Numbered from the stretch's first letter, positions 16,157-25,177 are shown. The stretch is DNA of 49,322 bases from an uncultured Bacilli bacterium (GCA_947626595.1 CANQST010000005.1:1-49322), one strand, 5' to 3'. Made by a program: numbers and translations. The notes: generated by a model not told the origin, from the letters alone.

Positions 16157-16780
16157 CTAATCTTCAGATCTGTCAAAGTGTTCCTGTAGTTTACCGTTTT
16201 TCATTCTTACATATTTTTGAATTATATTTTTATAATTAATGACAAAACCTTCAACATTTCTATTAACTTTTTTTAAATACTTTTCGTATATACTATCAAG
16301 ATGATCTTTAGTAGGTAAAACGTTTAATTCAACTACTTCTGGAACTATTCCAATAAAGTTTGGCAGTTTTTCATAATTAAATGTATAGTTAAACAAAGAA
16401 TGGTCATAGATTATATTATATAAGTTAAAATCCTTATCTATATTTGCTTTAGCAAACATATAAAATTTCTTATCAAACTCATCTATTGTATACTTCAATT
16501 TTCCCATGCCTAACCATTCACCACATAAAACACTACCTTCATGAATATTATCTAATGCATCGCCATTTACACTTAACCATTCATATAATCCTTTGTATAA
16601 AATAGTTTTAACACTTTCAAGCTCATCAATAGGAAAAATGTTTTTTCTTTGAGCAATATACAAAGTATTATCTTTTTTGAAAAAACATATATTACTACCA
16701 TCAAGTTTTTCAGTAATATAGACTTTTTCTCCCTTACATTTTATTCTCTCTGTTTTTGGATATATTTCTTTTTTTATCAT
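16157..16780 (-). CDS. RNA ligase (Rnl2-like nucleotidyltransferase)
   Basis: 207-residue ATP-dependent RNA ligase-type enzyme: the lysine is adenylated, AMP goes to a 5'-phosphate RNA end, then ends are joined. Motif I is EKLDGSN (24-30, nucleophile K25), motif III CGEWLG (86-91), motif IV EGFVI (177-181) and motif V includes KYVRMK (189-194). It is only the catalytic domain, without a C-terminal domain. ATG 16780 is chosen because GGAGG lies just upstream and a good promoter precedes it; a longer frame to 16879 runs through the promoter. It lies upstream of the ATPase on the same strand with a 179-bp gap. Confidence 0.85.
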   Translation of the reverse strand: MIKKEIYPKTERIKCKGEKVYITEKLDGSNICFFKKDNTLYIAQRKNIFPIDELESVKTILYKGLYEWLSVNGDALDNIHEGSVLCGEWLGMGKLKYTIDEFDKKFYMFAKANIDKDFNLYNIIYDHSLFNYTFNYEKLPNFIGIVPEVVELNVLPTKDHLDSIYEKYLKKVNRNVEGFVINYKNIIQKYVRMKNGKLQEHFDRSED

Positions 16781-16799
16781 AATTCTCCTCCTTAAAAAT

Positions 16800-16828
16800 A
16801 GTATATAATAAAACACTTGTAATTGCAA
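16800..16828 (-). promoter_or_regulatory. Promoter of the RNA ligase gene
   Basis: Minus strand TTGCAA (16823-16828), 17 bases, TATACT (16800-16805). It is placed like the peptide-gene promoter 14270-14298 and is back to back with the RNA 3 promoter. Confidence 0.75.
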
Positions 16829-16835
16829 GAAAAAA

Positions 16836-16903
16836 GTTTCAAAAAAAGTACAATTTATACTTGCAATCTCAATTAACATATGGTACTATATTTATGGCAA
16901 GAT
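16836..16903. repeat. 68-bp direct repeat, right copy
   Basis: Counterpart of 14307-14374 (two mismatches). It contains the promoter of RNA 3 and the first bases of the hairpin, after which the sequences diverge. Confidence 0.9.
16861..16889 (+). promoter_or_regulatory. Promoter of small RNA 3
   Basis: TTGCAA, 17 bases ending TATGG, TACTAT (16884-16889), near-identical to the promoter of antisense RNA 2. Start predicted at G16896. Confidence 0.75.
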
Positions 16904-17004
16904 TATAATTCTTGCTAAAAGTTCAGTTTACCCTGAATTAAACCCCTTAACCGGGATAGATATCGTATTAGAGTATGTTTGGGTTCAATCATACTCTTTC
17001 TTTT
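16896..17004 (+). ncRNA. Putative small RNA 3
   Basis: Predicted 105-110 nt RNA. It begins with hairpin GCAAG/CTTGC (16897-16915), then TTCAG/CTGAA (16922-16938 region), a CCCC/GGG-containing segment, and ends in the terminator 16971-17004. It shares promoter and 5' hairpin design with RNAs 1 and 2 but not the body. No peptide frame with a ribosome binding site is seen on either strand. Its target is unknown. Confidence 0.6.
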
Positions 17005-17005
17005 T
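16971..17005 (+). terminator. Terminator of small RNA 3
   Basis: GAGTATG (16971-16977) and CATACTC (16990-16996) arms with a 12-base loop, followed by TTTCTTTTT. Confidence 0.8.
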
Positions 17006-17018
17006 CCAAATAATTTAA

Positions 17019-17047
17019 TTTACTATTAACATTTTAATTGGTATAAT
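17019..17047 (+). promoter_or_regulatory. Promoter of the polysaccharide operon
   Basis: TTTACT (17019-17024), 17 bases, TATAAT (17042-17047) with TGG before it (extended -10). It lies about 34 bases before ATG 17081. Confidence 0.7.
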
Positions 17048-17080
17048 TTATATATAAGAACTTGGAAAGAAGAGGTAAGT

Positions 17081-19381
17081 ATGGAAAATATTAAAAAAAA
17101 TATAAATATATATATCGCTAGCTTTTTACTTATAGAGCCACTTTTAGACTTAATAACAGGCCTTAATCTACATCTTTTAAATACTAGTATTACTATTGGT
17201 ATTGTAGTAAAAGTCTTATTTATGCTCTTTCTCGTATTTACTACTTTATTTGTTTTTAAAAATAAAAAAGTTATCATACCATATCTGTTAATTGGCTTAT
17301 ACTTTATCTTCTTTATAACAGGAAAAATACTTTACCCAACATCTTTTTTAGGAGAAATCCAAGGCCTAATTAAAACTTTTTACTTTCCAATTATCTTTAT
17401 TTCTCTTTATGCCCTTAGGGATAATATAAAAATTAGTAAAATGACTTTCTTTACTACTCTTATTCTATATTTACTATGTATATTTGTACCCCTTATCTTT
17501 CATACAGGTTATAAAACTTATCAAATTACTAAAGCCGGTACTTTAGGCTTTTATAATTCAGCTAATGAAATTAGTGGTATTATTTCTCTTTTAACTCCAA
17601 TTATGTTTATTATAGTTTTACAAAAGAAAAATATTTTTTCTCTATTAAGTATCCTAATATATCTAGCAGTTATTTTAATGATAGGTACTAAAACACCACT
17701 TTTATCTTTAATAATTACTATAGGGGCTTCTTTAATGTATTTATGGATAAAAAGCTTTAAAAAGAAAATTTACAAACCTATAATTATATCACTCATATTA
17801 GTAATTATCTTCTCCTCTTTAATAGGGCTTATCCTACCTAAAACCAATTTTTATAAAAACATAAAAACTCACCTTGATTACCTAGAACTTGATAATATAG
17901 GAGAAGTATTTACCGATAAAAAACTAATAGACCACTTTATCTTTAGTGAAAGAATAACTTTCCTAGAAAAAAAGTACAAAGTATATGAAAAAGCTAACTT
18001 ATATCAAAAACTATTTGGGATAGGTTATTACAAAAATAAGAAGCAAACTAAACTAGTAGAGATGGATTATTTTGATATATTTTTCTCTCATGGAATAATT
18101 GGCTTTATTATTTATTTTAGTATATTCATACTTCTTCTTATAAAAGTACTAAGAAAATCTTTAAAGTTAAATTATGAAAATTACATGTTATATGTAAGCT
18201 TATCTTTAATAATATTTTTAAGTTTCTTTACAGGCCATATAATAACTGGCCCATCTGTTAGCTTCTTATCAGTCTTATTAATCTTATCATTATATAAACA
18301 TAAGAAAAAAGATTTATTATTTGCTGGTGTTAACCTAGAAATAGGAGGCATTGAAAAAGCTCAAATTAACTTACTAGATAACATTAATTATAATAAGTAT
18401 AATGTTACTTTAGTACTAGAAGAAGCTAAAGGTAAATTTTTAAAAGACTTAAAAAAAGATGTTACACTGCAAGAAGTAAAGGTAAGTAAGAATAATATTA
18501 CTATTCTAAGAAAATTAATTAATTTTTCTAGAAAACTTATATTTGAAATATATAGTTATCAAAATTATGACTTTAGTTGCTGCTACACAACATATAGTTA
18601 CAGTTCTAATAAACTTTCCTTAATCGCATCAAGAAATAACTCACTATATGTTCATACTAATTACAAAGATGTTTATAAAGAAGATGCAATAGTAAGAGAA
18701 TTTTTTGATAGTAGAAAAATTAATAATTATAGACATATCTTCTTTGTATCTAATGAAGCTGCTAATTACTTTGTAAGTCTCTATCCTAACTTAAAAGAAA
18801 GAGTTCTAGTATTTAATAACTTTATTAATACTAATGATATTATAGAAAAGTCTAAAGAAGAAATTAATATTGAAAAGCCTAAAAATAAAAAGCTCTTTGT
18901 TTTTGTAGGAAGACTAGAAGATGCCTCTAAAAAGCTAGGTAGAATGATAAATCTAGTAAAAGAAATTAGGAACATCGAACTATGGATAGTAGGCGATGGA
19001 CCTGATGGAAACATGTATCATGACTTAGTAAAAAAACTAAACCTAACCAAGAAAATTCACTTTCTAGGACCTAAGTCAAACCCTTATCCTTACATGGAAA
19101 AAGCTGATTATTTAATATTAACTTCCGAATATGAAGGCTTCCCAGTTGTTTATTTAGAAGGTATTACCTTAAAGAAAAAAATAATTACTACAGTATCCGT
19201 AAGTGATGATGAAATAGATATGAAAGACTATGCTTATATTATTTCTAAAGAAGAAAATCTAATGGTTGAAGAAGTACGAAAAATTCTAGATAAAAAGGAA
19301 AATATTAAAGATATTGATATTGAAAAAATTCAAAAAAGAAGAATTGAAAAATTAGAAAATATTTTTAATGAGGTGGTATAA
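17081..19381 (+). CDS. Wzy/O-antigen-ligase-like membrane domain fused to GT4 glycosyltransferase
   Basis: 766 residues. Residues 1 to about 405 form about 11-12 membrane segments with the layout of the O-antigen ligase/polymerase (Wzy, WaaL) family. Residues about 412-766 form a GT-B glycosyltransferase of family 4 type, with the start GGIEKAQINLL, the nucleotide-sugar half FVFVGRLEDASKK ... WIVGDGPD and the EYEGFPVVYLE motif. A fusion of polymerase and transferase suggests that repeat-unit joining and sugar addition are linked at the membrane. The stop overlaps the next gene as TAATG. It is the first gene of a long operon. Confidence 0.85.
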   Translation: MENIKKNINIYIASFLLIEPLLDLITGLNLHLLNTSITIGIVVKVLFMLFLVFTTLFVFKNKKVIIPYLLIGLYFIFFITGKILYPTSFLGEIQGLIKTFYFPIIFISLYALRDNIKISKMTFFTTLILYLLCIFVPLIFHTGYKTYQITKAGTLGFYNSANEISGIISLLTPIMFIIVLQKKNIFSLLSILIYLAVILMIGTKTPLLSLIITIGASLMYLWIKSFKKKIYKPIIISLILVIIFSSLIGLILPKTNFYKNIKTHLDYLELDNIGEVFTDKKLIDHFIFSERITFLEKKYKVYEKANLYQKLFGIGYYKNKKQTKLVEMDYFDIFFSHGIIGFIIYFSIFILLLIKVLRKSLKLNYENYMLYVSLSLIIFLSFFTGHIITGPSVSFLSVLLILSLYKHKKKDLLFAGVNLEIGGIEKAQINLLDNINYNKYNVTLVLEEAKGKFLKDLKKDVTLQEVKVSKNNITILRKLINFSRKLIFEIYSYQNYDFSCCYTTYSYSSNKLSLIASRNNSLYVHTNYKDVYKEDAIVREFFDSRKINNYRHIFFVSNEAANYFVSLYPNLKERVLVFNNFINTNDIIEKSKEEINIEKPKNKKLFVFVGRLEDASKKLGRMINLVKEIRNIELWIVGDGPDGNMYHDLVKKLNLTKKIHFLGPKSNPYPYMEKADYLILTSEYEGFPVVYLEGITLKKKIITTVSVSDDEIDMKDYAYIISKEENLMVEEVRKILDKKENIKDIDIEKIQKRRIEKLENIFNEVV

Positions 19382-20298
19382 TGCCTAAATTTAGTATTAT
19401 TGTTCCTGTTTATAATGTTGAAAAATATATAAAAAGATGTCTTGATAGTATAAAGATGCAGACCTTTAAAGACTATGAAGTAATAATTATAAATGATGGT
19501 TCTACTGATAATAGCTTAGAAATTATTAAAGACTTTCCTTATAATGTTATTACTACAGAAAATAAAGGCCTATCAAGTGCTAGAAATTTAGGAGTTTCTA
19601 AGGCTAAGGGAGACTACCTACTATTTTTAGATAGTGATGATTACATTGAAAAAAACTTATTAGAAGAACTTAATAACAGTATCAAAGATAATCCTGATAT
19701 AGTAAGATTTCAAATACAAACAGTTACTGACAATAATAATATAGTAAAATATGAAGAAGAGCCATTTACTATTAAAAATGGTGAAGTTGCTTTTCCTTTA
19801 ATTACTAAATATCACTTTGTTGAACTTGCGTGTTGCTACGCCTATAAAAGAAGCTATTTTCAAAAAGAAAACTTTAAATTTAAAGAGGGTACTTTTCATG
19901 AAGATTATGGCTTAATTCCTCTCGTAATAATAAAAGCTAATAAAGTAAAATCTATTTCTTATATTGGTTATAATTACTATCAAAGAACTGGTAGTATAAT
20001 GAATAATGCTAACTATGAAAAGACTAAAAAGAAAGTAGAAGATTTATATAATCACTATTTATTTTTAGTAGAAGAAATTAATAAAACAGAAATAAACTCC
20101 AAAGTATTTAAAAGCTTTTTAGCAAACTCAGTGATTTTAAAGATTTGCGAGTTAGAAAAACAAGATTATAAAGAATATAAGAAGAAACTACAAGAAGATA
20201 AGGTTTATGATAATATTTTAACTGATACTTTCTCAAGAAAAATAAAATATTTATTATTAAAAATAAGTCCTAAATTATATAAAATGATTAGAAAGTAG
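19381..20298 (+). CDS. Family 2 glycosyltransferase
   Basis: 305-residue GT-A enzyme that transfers a sugar from a nucleotide donor. It begins FSIIVPVYNVEKYIKRCLDS, with NDGSTDNS and the metal-binding DSDD (LFLDSDDY) motif. No membrane segment is visible. Start overlaps the preceding stop (TAATG). Sugar and acceptor unknown. Confidence 0.92.
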   Translation: MPKFSIIVPVYNVEKYIKRCLDSIKMQTFKDYEVIIINDGSTDNSLEIIKDFPYNVITTENKGLSSARNLGVSKAKGDYLLFLDSDDYIEKNLLEELNNSIKDNPDIVRFQIQTVTDNNNIVKYEEEPFTIKNGEVAFPLITKYHFVELACCYAYKRSYFQKENFKFKEGTFHEDYGLIPLVIIKANKVKSISYIGYNYYQRTGSIMNNANYEKTKKKVEDLYNHYLFLVEEINKTEINSKVFKSFLANSVILKICELEKQDYKEYKKKLQEDKVYDNILTDTFSRKIKYLLLKISPKLYKMIRK

Positions 20299-20306
20299 TT
20301 GATTAC

Positions 20307-21401
20307 ATGACTAATAGAAAGATAGGTATTGATATTTTAAGAATAGTCGCAATGATGGGAATTGTTGGTTTACACATCGTAAATCAAGGCGGAATTATTA
20401 GTTCCTTAAGTATTAATAAAGCCCCTTATTATGTAGTTATGCTTGTCACAACATTTTTCTATACTTCTGTTGATGTTTTTGCTATCATAACAGGTTATCT
20501 TTACTATAATAAAAAAATTAAATATAAAAGAATAGTAGAGTTAATATTCATTGCGCTATTTTATAGTATTTTAATTGCTTTTATCTTTTATGCTTTTAAC
20601 TTATTTAACATGAAATCCTTAGGACTTAAATTTCTAAAAGAGTGTATTTTTCCAATGAGTGGTACATATTGGTACATAGTAGCTTACATATTACTGTTTG
20701 TTATGATACCATTCCTAAATCATATATTATCTCTTCCTAAAGAAAAAGTTAAGAAATTACTTATAGTGTTATTTATACTAACATCAGTAATACCAAGCAT
20801 TACTGCTGTTGACTTTTTCAAATTAGACTATGGTTATAGCCCTTTTTGGTTAATGTATTTATACTTAATAGGTGGATATATCAAAAAATATGAAAATGAT
20901 TTTAAAGGAAAAAGGAATAAGTATTGTAAACTGCTTTTCTTATCACTATTTTTAGGTTTTGCTTTAAATATATTTATAAATATTTTCTTTGTTAAGAAAT
21001 TTGGTTATTTCTTATTTGGTGCTTTGATAGGTTCTATTTTTATAGACTATATTTCACCATTTACTGTTATTTCTTCAATACTTATACTACTTATCTTTAA
21101 AGAAATTAAATGTAATAATACTATTCTTAATAAAATAATATTGTGTTTTTCTAAAACGGCTTTTGCTGTATATATAATTCATGCTTCTATTCCTATATTT
21201 AATCTAGTTTTAAAAGATGCATTTGTGTTTGTTAAAAACTATAACTTTCTTTTTATCACTGTAACAATTATAATAGGAATAATCATCATTTATGTTATAT
21301 GCAGTCTTATTGATATCATAAGAGAAAAACTATTTAATATTTTAAAAATAAATAAATTAATAGAGTTTATAGGAATAAAGTTAGATAAATTAATTGCTTA
21401 A
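20307..21401 (+). CDS. Acyltransferase 3 family membrane protein
   Basis: 364 residues with about ten membrane segments, typical of the Acyltransferase_3 family that O-acetylates (or otherwise acylates) surface glycans. The N-terminal family motif is IGIDILRIVAMMGIVGLH, with the conserved His near residue 23. The ribosome binding site ahead of ATG 20307 is weak (TTGATT). It has no fused SGNH domain, but a separate SGNH hydrolase lies at 23368. Probable role: decoration of the polysaccharide. Confidence 0.87.
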   Translation: MTNRKIGIDILRIVAMMGIVGLHIVNQGGIISSLSINKAPYYVVMLVTTFFYTSVDVFAIITGYLYYNKKIKYKRIVELIFIALFYSILIAFIFYAFNLFNMKSLGLKFLKECIFPMSGTYWYIVAYILLFVMIPFLNHILSLPKEKVKKLLIVLFILTSVIPSITAVDFFKLDYGYSPFWLMYLYLIGGYIKKYENDFKGKRNKYCKLLFLSLFLGFALNIFINIFFVKKFGYFLFGALIGSIFIDYISPFTVISSILILLIFKEIKCNNTILNKIILCFSKTAFAVYIIHASIPIFNLVLKDAFVFVKNYNFLFITVTIIIGIIIIYVICSLIDIIREKLFNILKINKLIEFIGIKLDKLIA

Positions 21402-21415
21402 ATCGAGGTGATTTT

Positions 21416-22372
21416 GTGAAAAATTTGGATAAAATATCTATAGTTATACCTTGCTACAATGAAGAAGACGCTTTACCTGTACTTTATAAAGAATTAGATA
21501 AAGTTTCAAAAGATATGAACTATGTAGATTTTGAATTTTTATTTGTTAATGATGGAAGTACTGATAAGACCCTAAGTATAATAAAAGATTTTTCGTCTGA
21601 TAAAAGAGTTAAATTTCTTTCTTTTTCAAGGAACTTTGGTAAAGAAGCCGCAATGTATGCTGGACTAGAACACGCAACAGGTGAGCTTGTTGCGATAATT
21701 GATGCCGACATGCAAGATCCCCCTGAAATGTTAAAGAAAATGTATCAAATAATAAAAGACGAAGACTATGACTGTGTTGCCTTATATACTAAAAATCATA
21801 AAGACTATTCTTTAATGAGAAGATTTTTTACAAAATGTTGGTATACTTTAATTGGTAAAATTTCTTCAACTAAACAAGTAGCGGGAGCTAGAGACTTTCG
21901 TCTAATGAAAAGAAAAATGGTTAATGCCATACTTAACATGAAAGAGTATAATCGTTATTTCAAAGGTATTTCCAATTTTGTTGGTTTTAATACTAAATGG
22001 CTTAATGTTGAGACCGATAAAAGAGTAAAAGGAAAATCTAAATTTAGTTATTTCAAATTATTTAAATATGCTATGGAAGCTATCCTTGCTTTTTCAACGA
22101 CACCTCTAGTAATTGCTGCCTTAATTGGACTTATCTTTTGTTTAATTGCTTTTATAGTTATTGTAATTATTATATGTAAAACCCTAATCTATGGAGACCC
22201 AGTAAATGGTTGGCCATCTCTTGCTTGTATAATTGTTTTTACAAGTGGAGTACAATTATTCTTCTTTGGAATAATGGGAATGTATTTATCTAAAATTTAT
22301 TTAGAAGTAAAAAATAGACCTATTTATATAATAACTGAGAAAAGTGATAATTTGAAAGGAAAAAATTTATGA
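21416..22372 (+). CDS. Family 2 glycosyltransferase, DPM1/GtrB type
   Basis: 318 residues: a GT-A domain (SIVIPCYNEEDALPVLYKEL, NDGSTDKT, DADMQDPPEM) and two C-terminal membrane segments (about 228-255 and 268-290), as in polyprenyl-phosphate glycosyltransferases such as GtrB/CsbB. It probably makes an undecaprenyl-phosphate sugar used outside the membrane. GTG 21416 start, with GAGGTG six bases upstream. It overlaps the next gene by four bases. Confidence 0.9.
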   Translation: MKNLDKISIVIPCYNEEDALPVLYKELDKVSKDMNYVDFEFLFVNDGSTDKTLSIIKDFSSDKRVKFLSFSRNFGKEAAMYAGLEHATGELVAIIDADMQDPPEMLKKMYQIIKDEDYDCVALYTKNHKDYSLMRRFFTKCWYTLIGKISSTKQVAGARDFRLMKRKMVNAILNMKEYNRYFKGISNFVGFNTKWLNVETDKRVKGKSKFSYFKLFKYAMEAILAFSTTPLVIAALIGLIFCLIAFIVIVIIICKTLIYGDPVNGWPSLACIIVFTSGVQLFFFGIMGMYLSKIYLEVKNRPIYIITEKSDNLKGKNL

Positions 22373-23313
22373 AAAAAATAGATATTAGTATAATTGTTCC
22401 TGCCTACAATGCATCAAAAACAATAGGTGAGTGCTTAAACTCTTTAATAAATCAAACTAAAAAAGAATTAGAATTTATTGTTATAAATGATGGTTCAACT
22501 GACGAAACGGAAAAAATAATTAAAGAATTTAATGATCCAAGGATAAAATATATTAAAAATACCAATCAAGGAATAGGTAAAACTAGAAATCAAGGAATAG
22601 AAAAAGCCCTAGGAAAATATTTAATGTTCGTTGATAGCGACGACTATCTAGACCTTAATGCTTGTGAAAAACTTTATCAAAAAGTAATAGACGAAGACCT
22701 AGATATTGTTATAAGTGACCTATGTAAAAAGTATTCAAATGGAAAATTAGAAGAAGTCAAGACTTTAGACTTTAAAAGCTCTTCTCTAGAAGAAAATCCT
22801 GATATTTTAAATGAAAACTTAGGTCCTTGTGGAAAACTTTATAATAGAGAAATGATTATCACTAACAAAATAAAATTTGAAGAAAATTTAAAATATGAAG
22901 ATGCTCCTTTTTTAGTAGAAGCCCTATGTAGCGCTAAAAAAATAGGCAAAGTAGATAAATGCTTATACTATTACGTAGTTCATGATAATAGTGAAACTAC
23001 TCTTAGGGACGAAAGATGCTTTGATATCTTAAAAATAATTGATATAATTAGAAAATACACTAAAGATAAAAAATACTTAAAAGAAAAAGTAGACGAATTA
23101 ACAGTAAGAATTATTACTAATTATACCATTCAACAAAGAATGCAAAAAGATAAGAAAGTTGGATGTAAATTTATTAATGAAGCTTTTAAATACTTAGAAA
23201 AAGAAGTTCCTCTTTATAAAGATAATAAGTATTATAAAGAAAGAGGCTTTTTAAGAAGAACTATTGAAAAAAATAAAACATTAACCAAAATTTATTGTTT
23301 ATTATATAGATAA
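22369..23313 (+). CDS. Family 2 glycosyltransferase
   Basis: 314-residue soluble GT-A enzyme with SIIVPAYNASKTIGECLNS, NDGSTDET and VDSDDYLD. ATGA overlap with the preceding gene shows coupling. Similar in plan to the 19381 transferase but clearly diverged. Substrates unknown. Confidence 0.92.
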   Translation: MKKIDISIIVPAYNASKTIGECLNSLINQTKKELEFIVINDGSTDETEKIIKEFNDPRIKYIKNTNQGIGKTRNQGIEKALGKYLMFVDSDDYLDLNACEKLYQKVIDEDLDIVISDLCKKYSNGKLEEVKTLDFKSSSLEENPDILNENLGPCGKLYNREMIITNKIKFEENLKYEDAPFLVEALCSAKKIGKVDKCLYYYVVHDNSETTLRDERCFDILKIIDIIRKYTKDKKYLKEKVDELTVRIITNYTIQQRMQKDKKVGCKFINEAFKYLEKEVPLYKDNKYYKERGFLRRTIEKNKTLTKIYCLLYR

Positions 23314-23367
23314 TATGTGTTAAAATATGAATATGCGTGAAATTATTAGTAGTAGAAGGTGAACTAG

Positions 23368-24381
23368 ATGTTATTAGTGTCTATTGATGTTGAATATAGA
23401 TATGACTTAACCAAAAAAATAAAAAAAATTAATGATAATATTAAAACAACTATTTTTACCAGCAATGATATTTTATATAATGACTATAAAAAATATAAAT
23501 ATGTAGTTACTGAGTATAATACCAAAATAATTGATTACTTTATTAAATTAAATAAGATAGTCGTTGTTTGCTGTTTTGACGAAGAAATGGTCAAGCAAGA
23601 GTATAGAGAACATCCTAATATCTTTATTTGTAGGTCTAGAAAAGATGCCATTGACTTAATCTTAGCAGAATACTCTAATAGAAATATTACGGATACAAAT
23701 ATCTATAAAAATATAAAAAGTTTTGTTTATGTATTAATATTCACTGTCTTTTTAGCTTTATTATTTAAAAAATTATATGTATGTGAATACTTACCTAAGT
23801 CAAAAAAGAAAACTAACTCTCCAGAAGTAGTTGACTTAAAAAAAGAAAATTATGTCTTCTTAGGTGACTCCATAACTGATTATTATGACTTAGATAAATA
23901 TTATCAAGACGTACCTGTTGTTAATAGTGGAATTAGTGGAAATAAATGTAATGATATACTAGATAATTTACAAGATAGAGTATTTAAATATAATCCAACT
24001 AAAGTATTTCTTTTAATTGGTACTAATGATATAGCTTATACCGATATTGAAAATGAAGAGCTAGTTGATAGAATTATTGAAATATGTGATAAAATACATG
24101 AAAAAAGAGAAGAAACAGAAATATATGTCCAATCTATTTACCCAGTTAATAGAAAAGCAGATAGTAATATGGTAGCAGGTAGAAATAATGAAAGAATTAA
24201 AGAAATAAATAAATTAATAAAAGAAAAAGTAGAAGAAAAAAAATATAAGTACCTAGATATGTATAGTATATTAAAAGATAAAGAAGATAACTTAGATTTA
24301 GCTTATACATATGATGGCTTACATATTTCTGATAAAGGTTATAAAGTAATAACAAAAGAAATAAATAAAATAATACTTTAA
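23368..24381 (+). CDS. SGNH/GDSL hydrolase with N-terminal domain and membrane segment
   Basis: 337 residues. Residues 1 to about 110 form an alternating strand/helix domain without a family I recognise, then a membrane segment (about 118-134), then an SGNH hydrolase with block I GDSIT (near 170), block II VNSGISG, block III LIGTNDI and block V DGLH. This is the esterase/acyltransferase fold used for O-acetyl transfer or removal. With the separate Acyltransferase_3 protein (20307) it may act like a split OatA. ATG 23368 follows AAGGTG by 7 bases. Confidence 0.85.
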   Translation: MLLVSIDVEYRYDLTKKIKKINDNIKTTIFTSNDILYNDYKKYKYVVTEYNTKIIDYFIKLNKIVVVCCFDEEMVKQEYREHPNIFICRSRKDAIDLILAEYSNRNITDTNIYKNIKSFVYVLIFTVFLALLFKKLYVCEYLPKSKKKTNSPEVVDLKKENYVFLGDSITDYYDLDKYYQDVPVVNSGISGNKCNDILDNLQDRVFKYNPTKVFLLIGTNDIAYTDIENEELVDRIIEICDKIHEKREETEIYVQSIYPVNRKADSNMVAGRNNERIKEINKLIKEKVEEKKYKYLDMYSILKDKEDNLDLAYTYDGLHISDKGYKVITKEINKIIL

Positions 24382-24399
24382 AAACGATTAGAAATTAGA

Positions 24400-24405
24400 T
24401 ATAAT
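24400..24405 (+). promoter_or_regulatory. -10 element ahead of the ABC exporter genes
   Basis: TATAAT with a weak -35 (TTTAAA, 24377-24382) at 17 bases. This would allow the exporter pair to be transcribed separately from the upstream operon. Confidence 0.45.
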
Positions 24406-24427
24406 TAATAAAGAAAGTAGGGAAATT

Positions 24428-25171
24428 ATGGAAAAAGATATTGCTATTAAAGTTAGTCACGTTTCAAAAAAATTTAAACTTTATTATGATAAAGCTCATA
24501 CTTTAAAAGAAAAAATACTTTTTTTCTCTAAGAAAAATAAAAGTAAAAATGATGTTTTGGAGGTTTTAAAAGATATAAACTTGACAATAGAAAAGGGAGA
24601 AAGCGTTGCTTTAATTGGAACCAACGGTAGTGGTAAATCAACTCTTTTAAAATTAATGACTAAGATAATTTATCCTAATAAAGGTAAAATTACAACTAAT
24701 GGTAAATTAACTTCTTTACTTGAATTGGGCGCTGGCTTTCATGATGATTTTACAGGAAGAGAAAATATTTATTTCAATGCCTCTATTTTTGGTTTAACAA
24801 AAGAAGAAATAGATGCTAAGATAGATGAAATAATAGAGTTCTCAGAATTACAAGATTTTATTGATAATCCAGTTAGAACATATTCTTCTGGTATGTATAT
24901 GAGACTTGCTTTTTCCGTTGCTATAAATGTTCAAGCGGAAATTCTCTTAATAGACGAAATATTAGCTGTAGGAGATCAACATTTTCAAGATAAATGTTTT
25001 AATAAACTACAAGAGTTAAAAGCTTCTGGTAAGACAATAGTTATAGTAACTCATAATATGGGGCAAGTAAAAAGATTTTGTGATAGAGCTGTTTGGCTAT
25101 ATAAAGGTGAAATTAGAAGAGATGGAAATGTTGACGAAGTACTAGAAGAGTACTTAAAAGTTTGTGGGTGA
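24428..25171 (+). CDS. Polysaccharide/teichoic-acid ABC exporter, ATPase (Wzt/TagH-like)
   Basis: 247 residues. Walker A GTNGSGKS (64-71), the family-typical LLELGAGFHDDFTGRENI after it, signature YSSGM, and Walker B LLIDEILAVGD. No C-terminal carbohydrate-binding domain, so this is the short Wzt/TagH form. It energises export of a lipid-linked glycan with the permease that follows seven bases later. Confidence 0.93.
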   Translation: MEKDIAIKVSHVSKKFKLYYDKAHTLKEKILFFSKKNKSKNDVLEVLKDINLTIEKGESVALIGTNGSGKSTLLKLMTKIIYPNKGKITTNGKLTSLLELGAGFHDDFTGRENIYFNASIFGLTKEEIDAKIDEIIEFSELQDFIDNPVRTYSSGMYMRLAFSVAINVQAEILLIDEILAVGDQHFQDKCFNKLQELKASGKTIVIVTHNMGQVKRFCDRAVWLYKGEIRRDGNVDEVLEEYLKVCG

Positions 25172-25177
25172 TAAATA

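Noticed and set aside
16781..16879. N-terminal extension of the RNA ligase to 16879
   Set aside because: It would be translated across the promoter and has no ribosome binding site, while ATG 16780 has GGAGG and a -10/-35 upstream.
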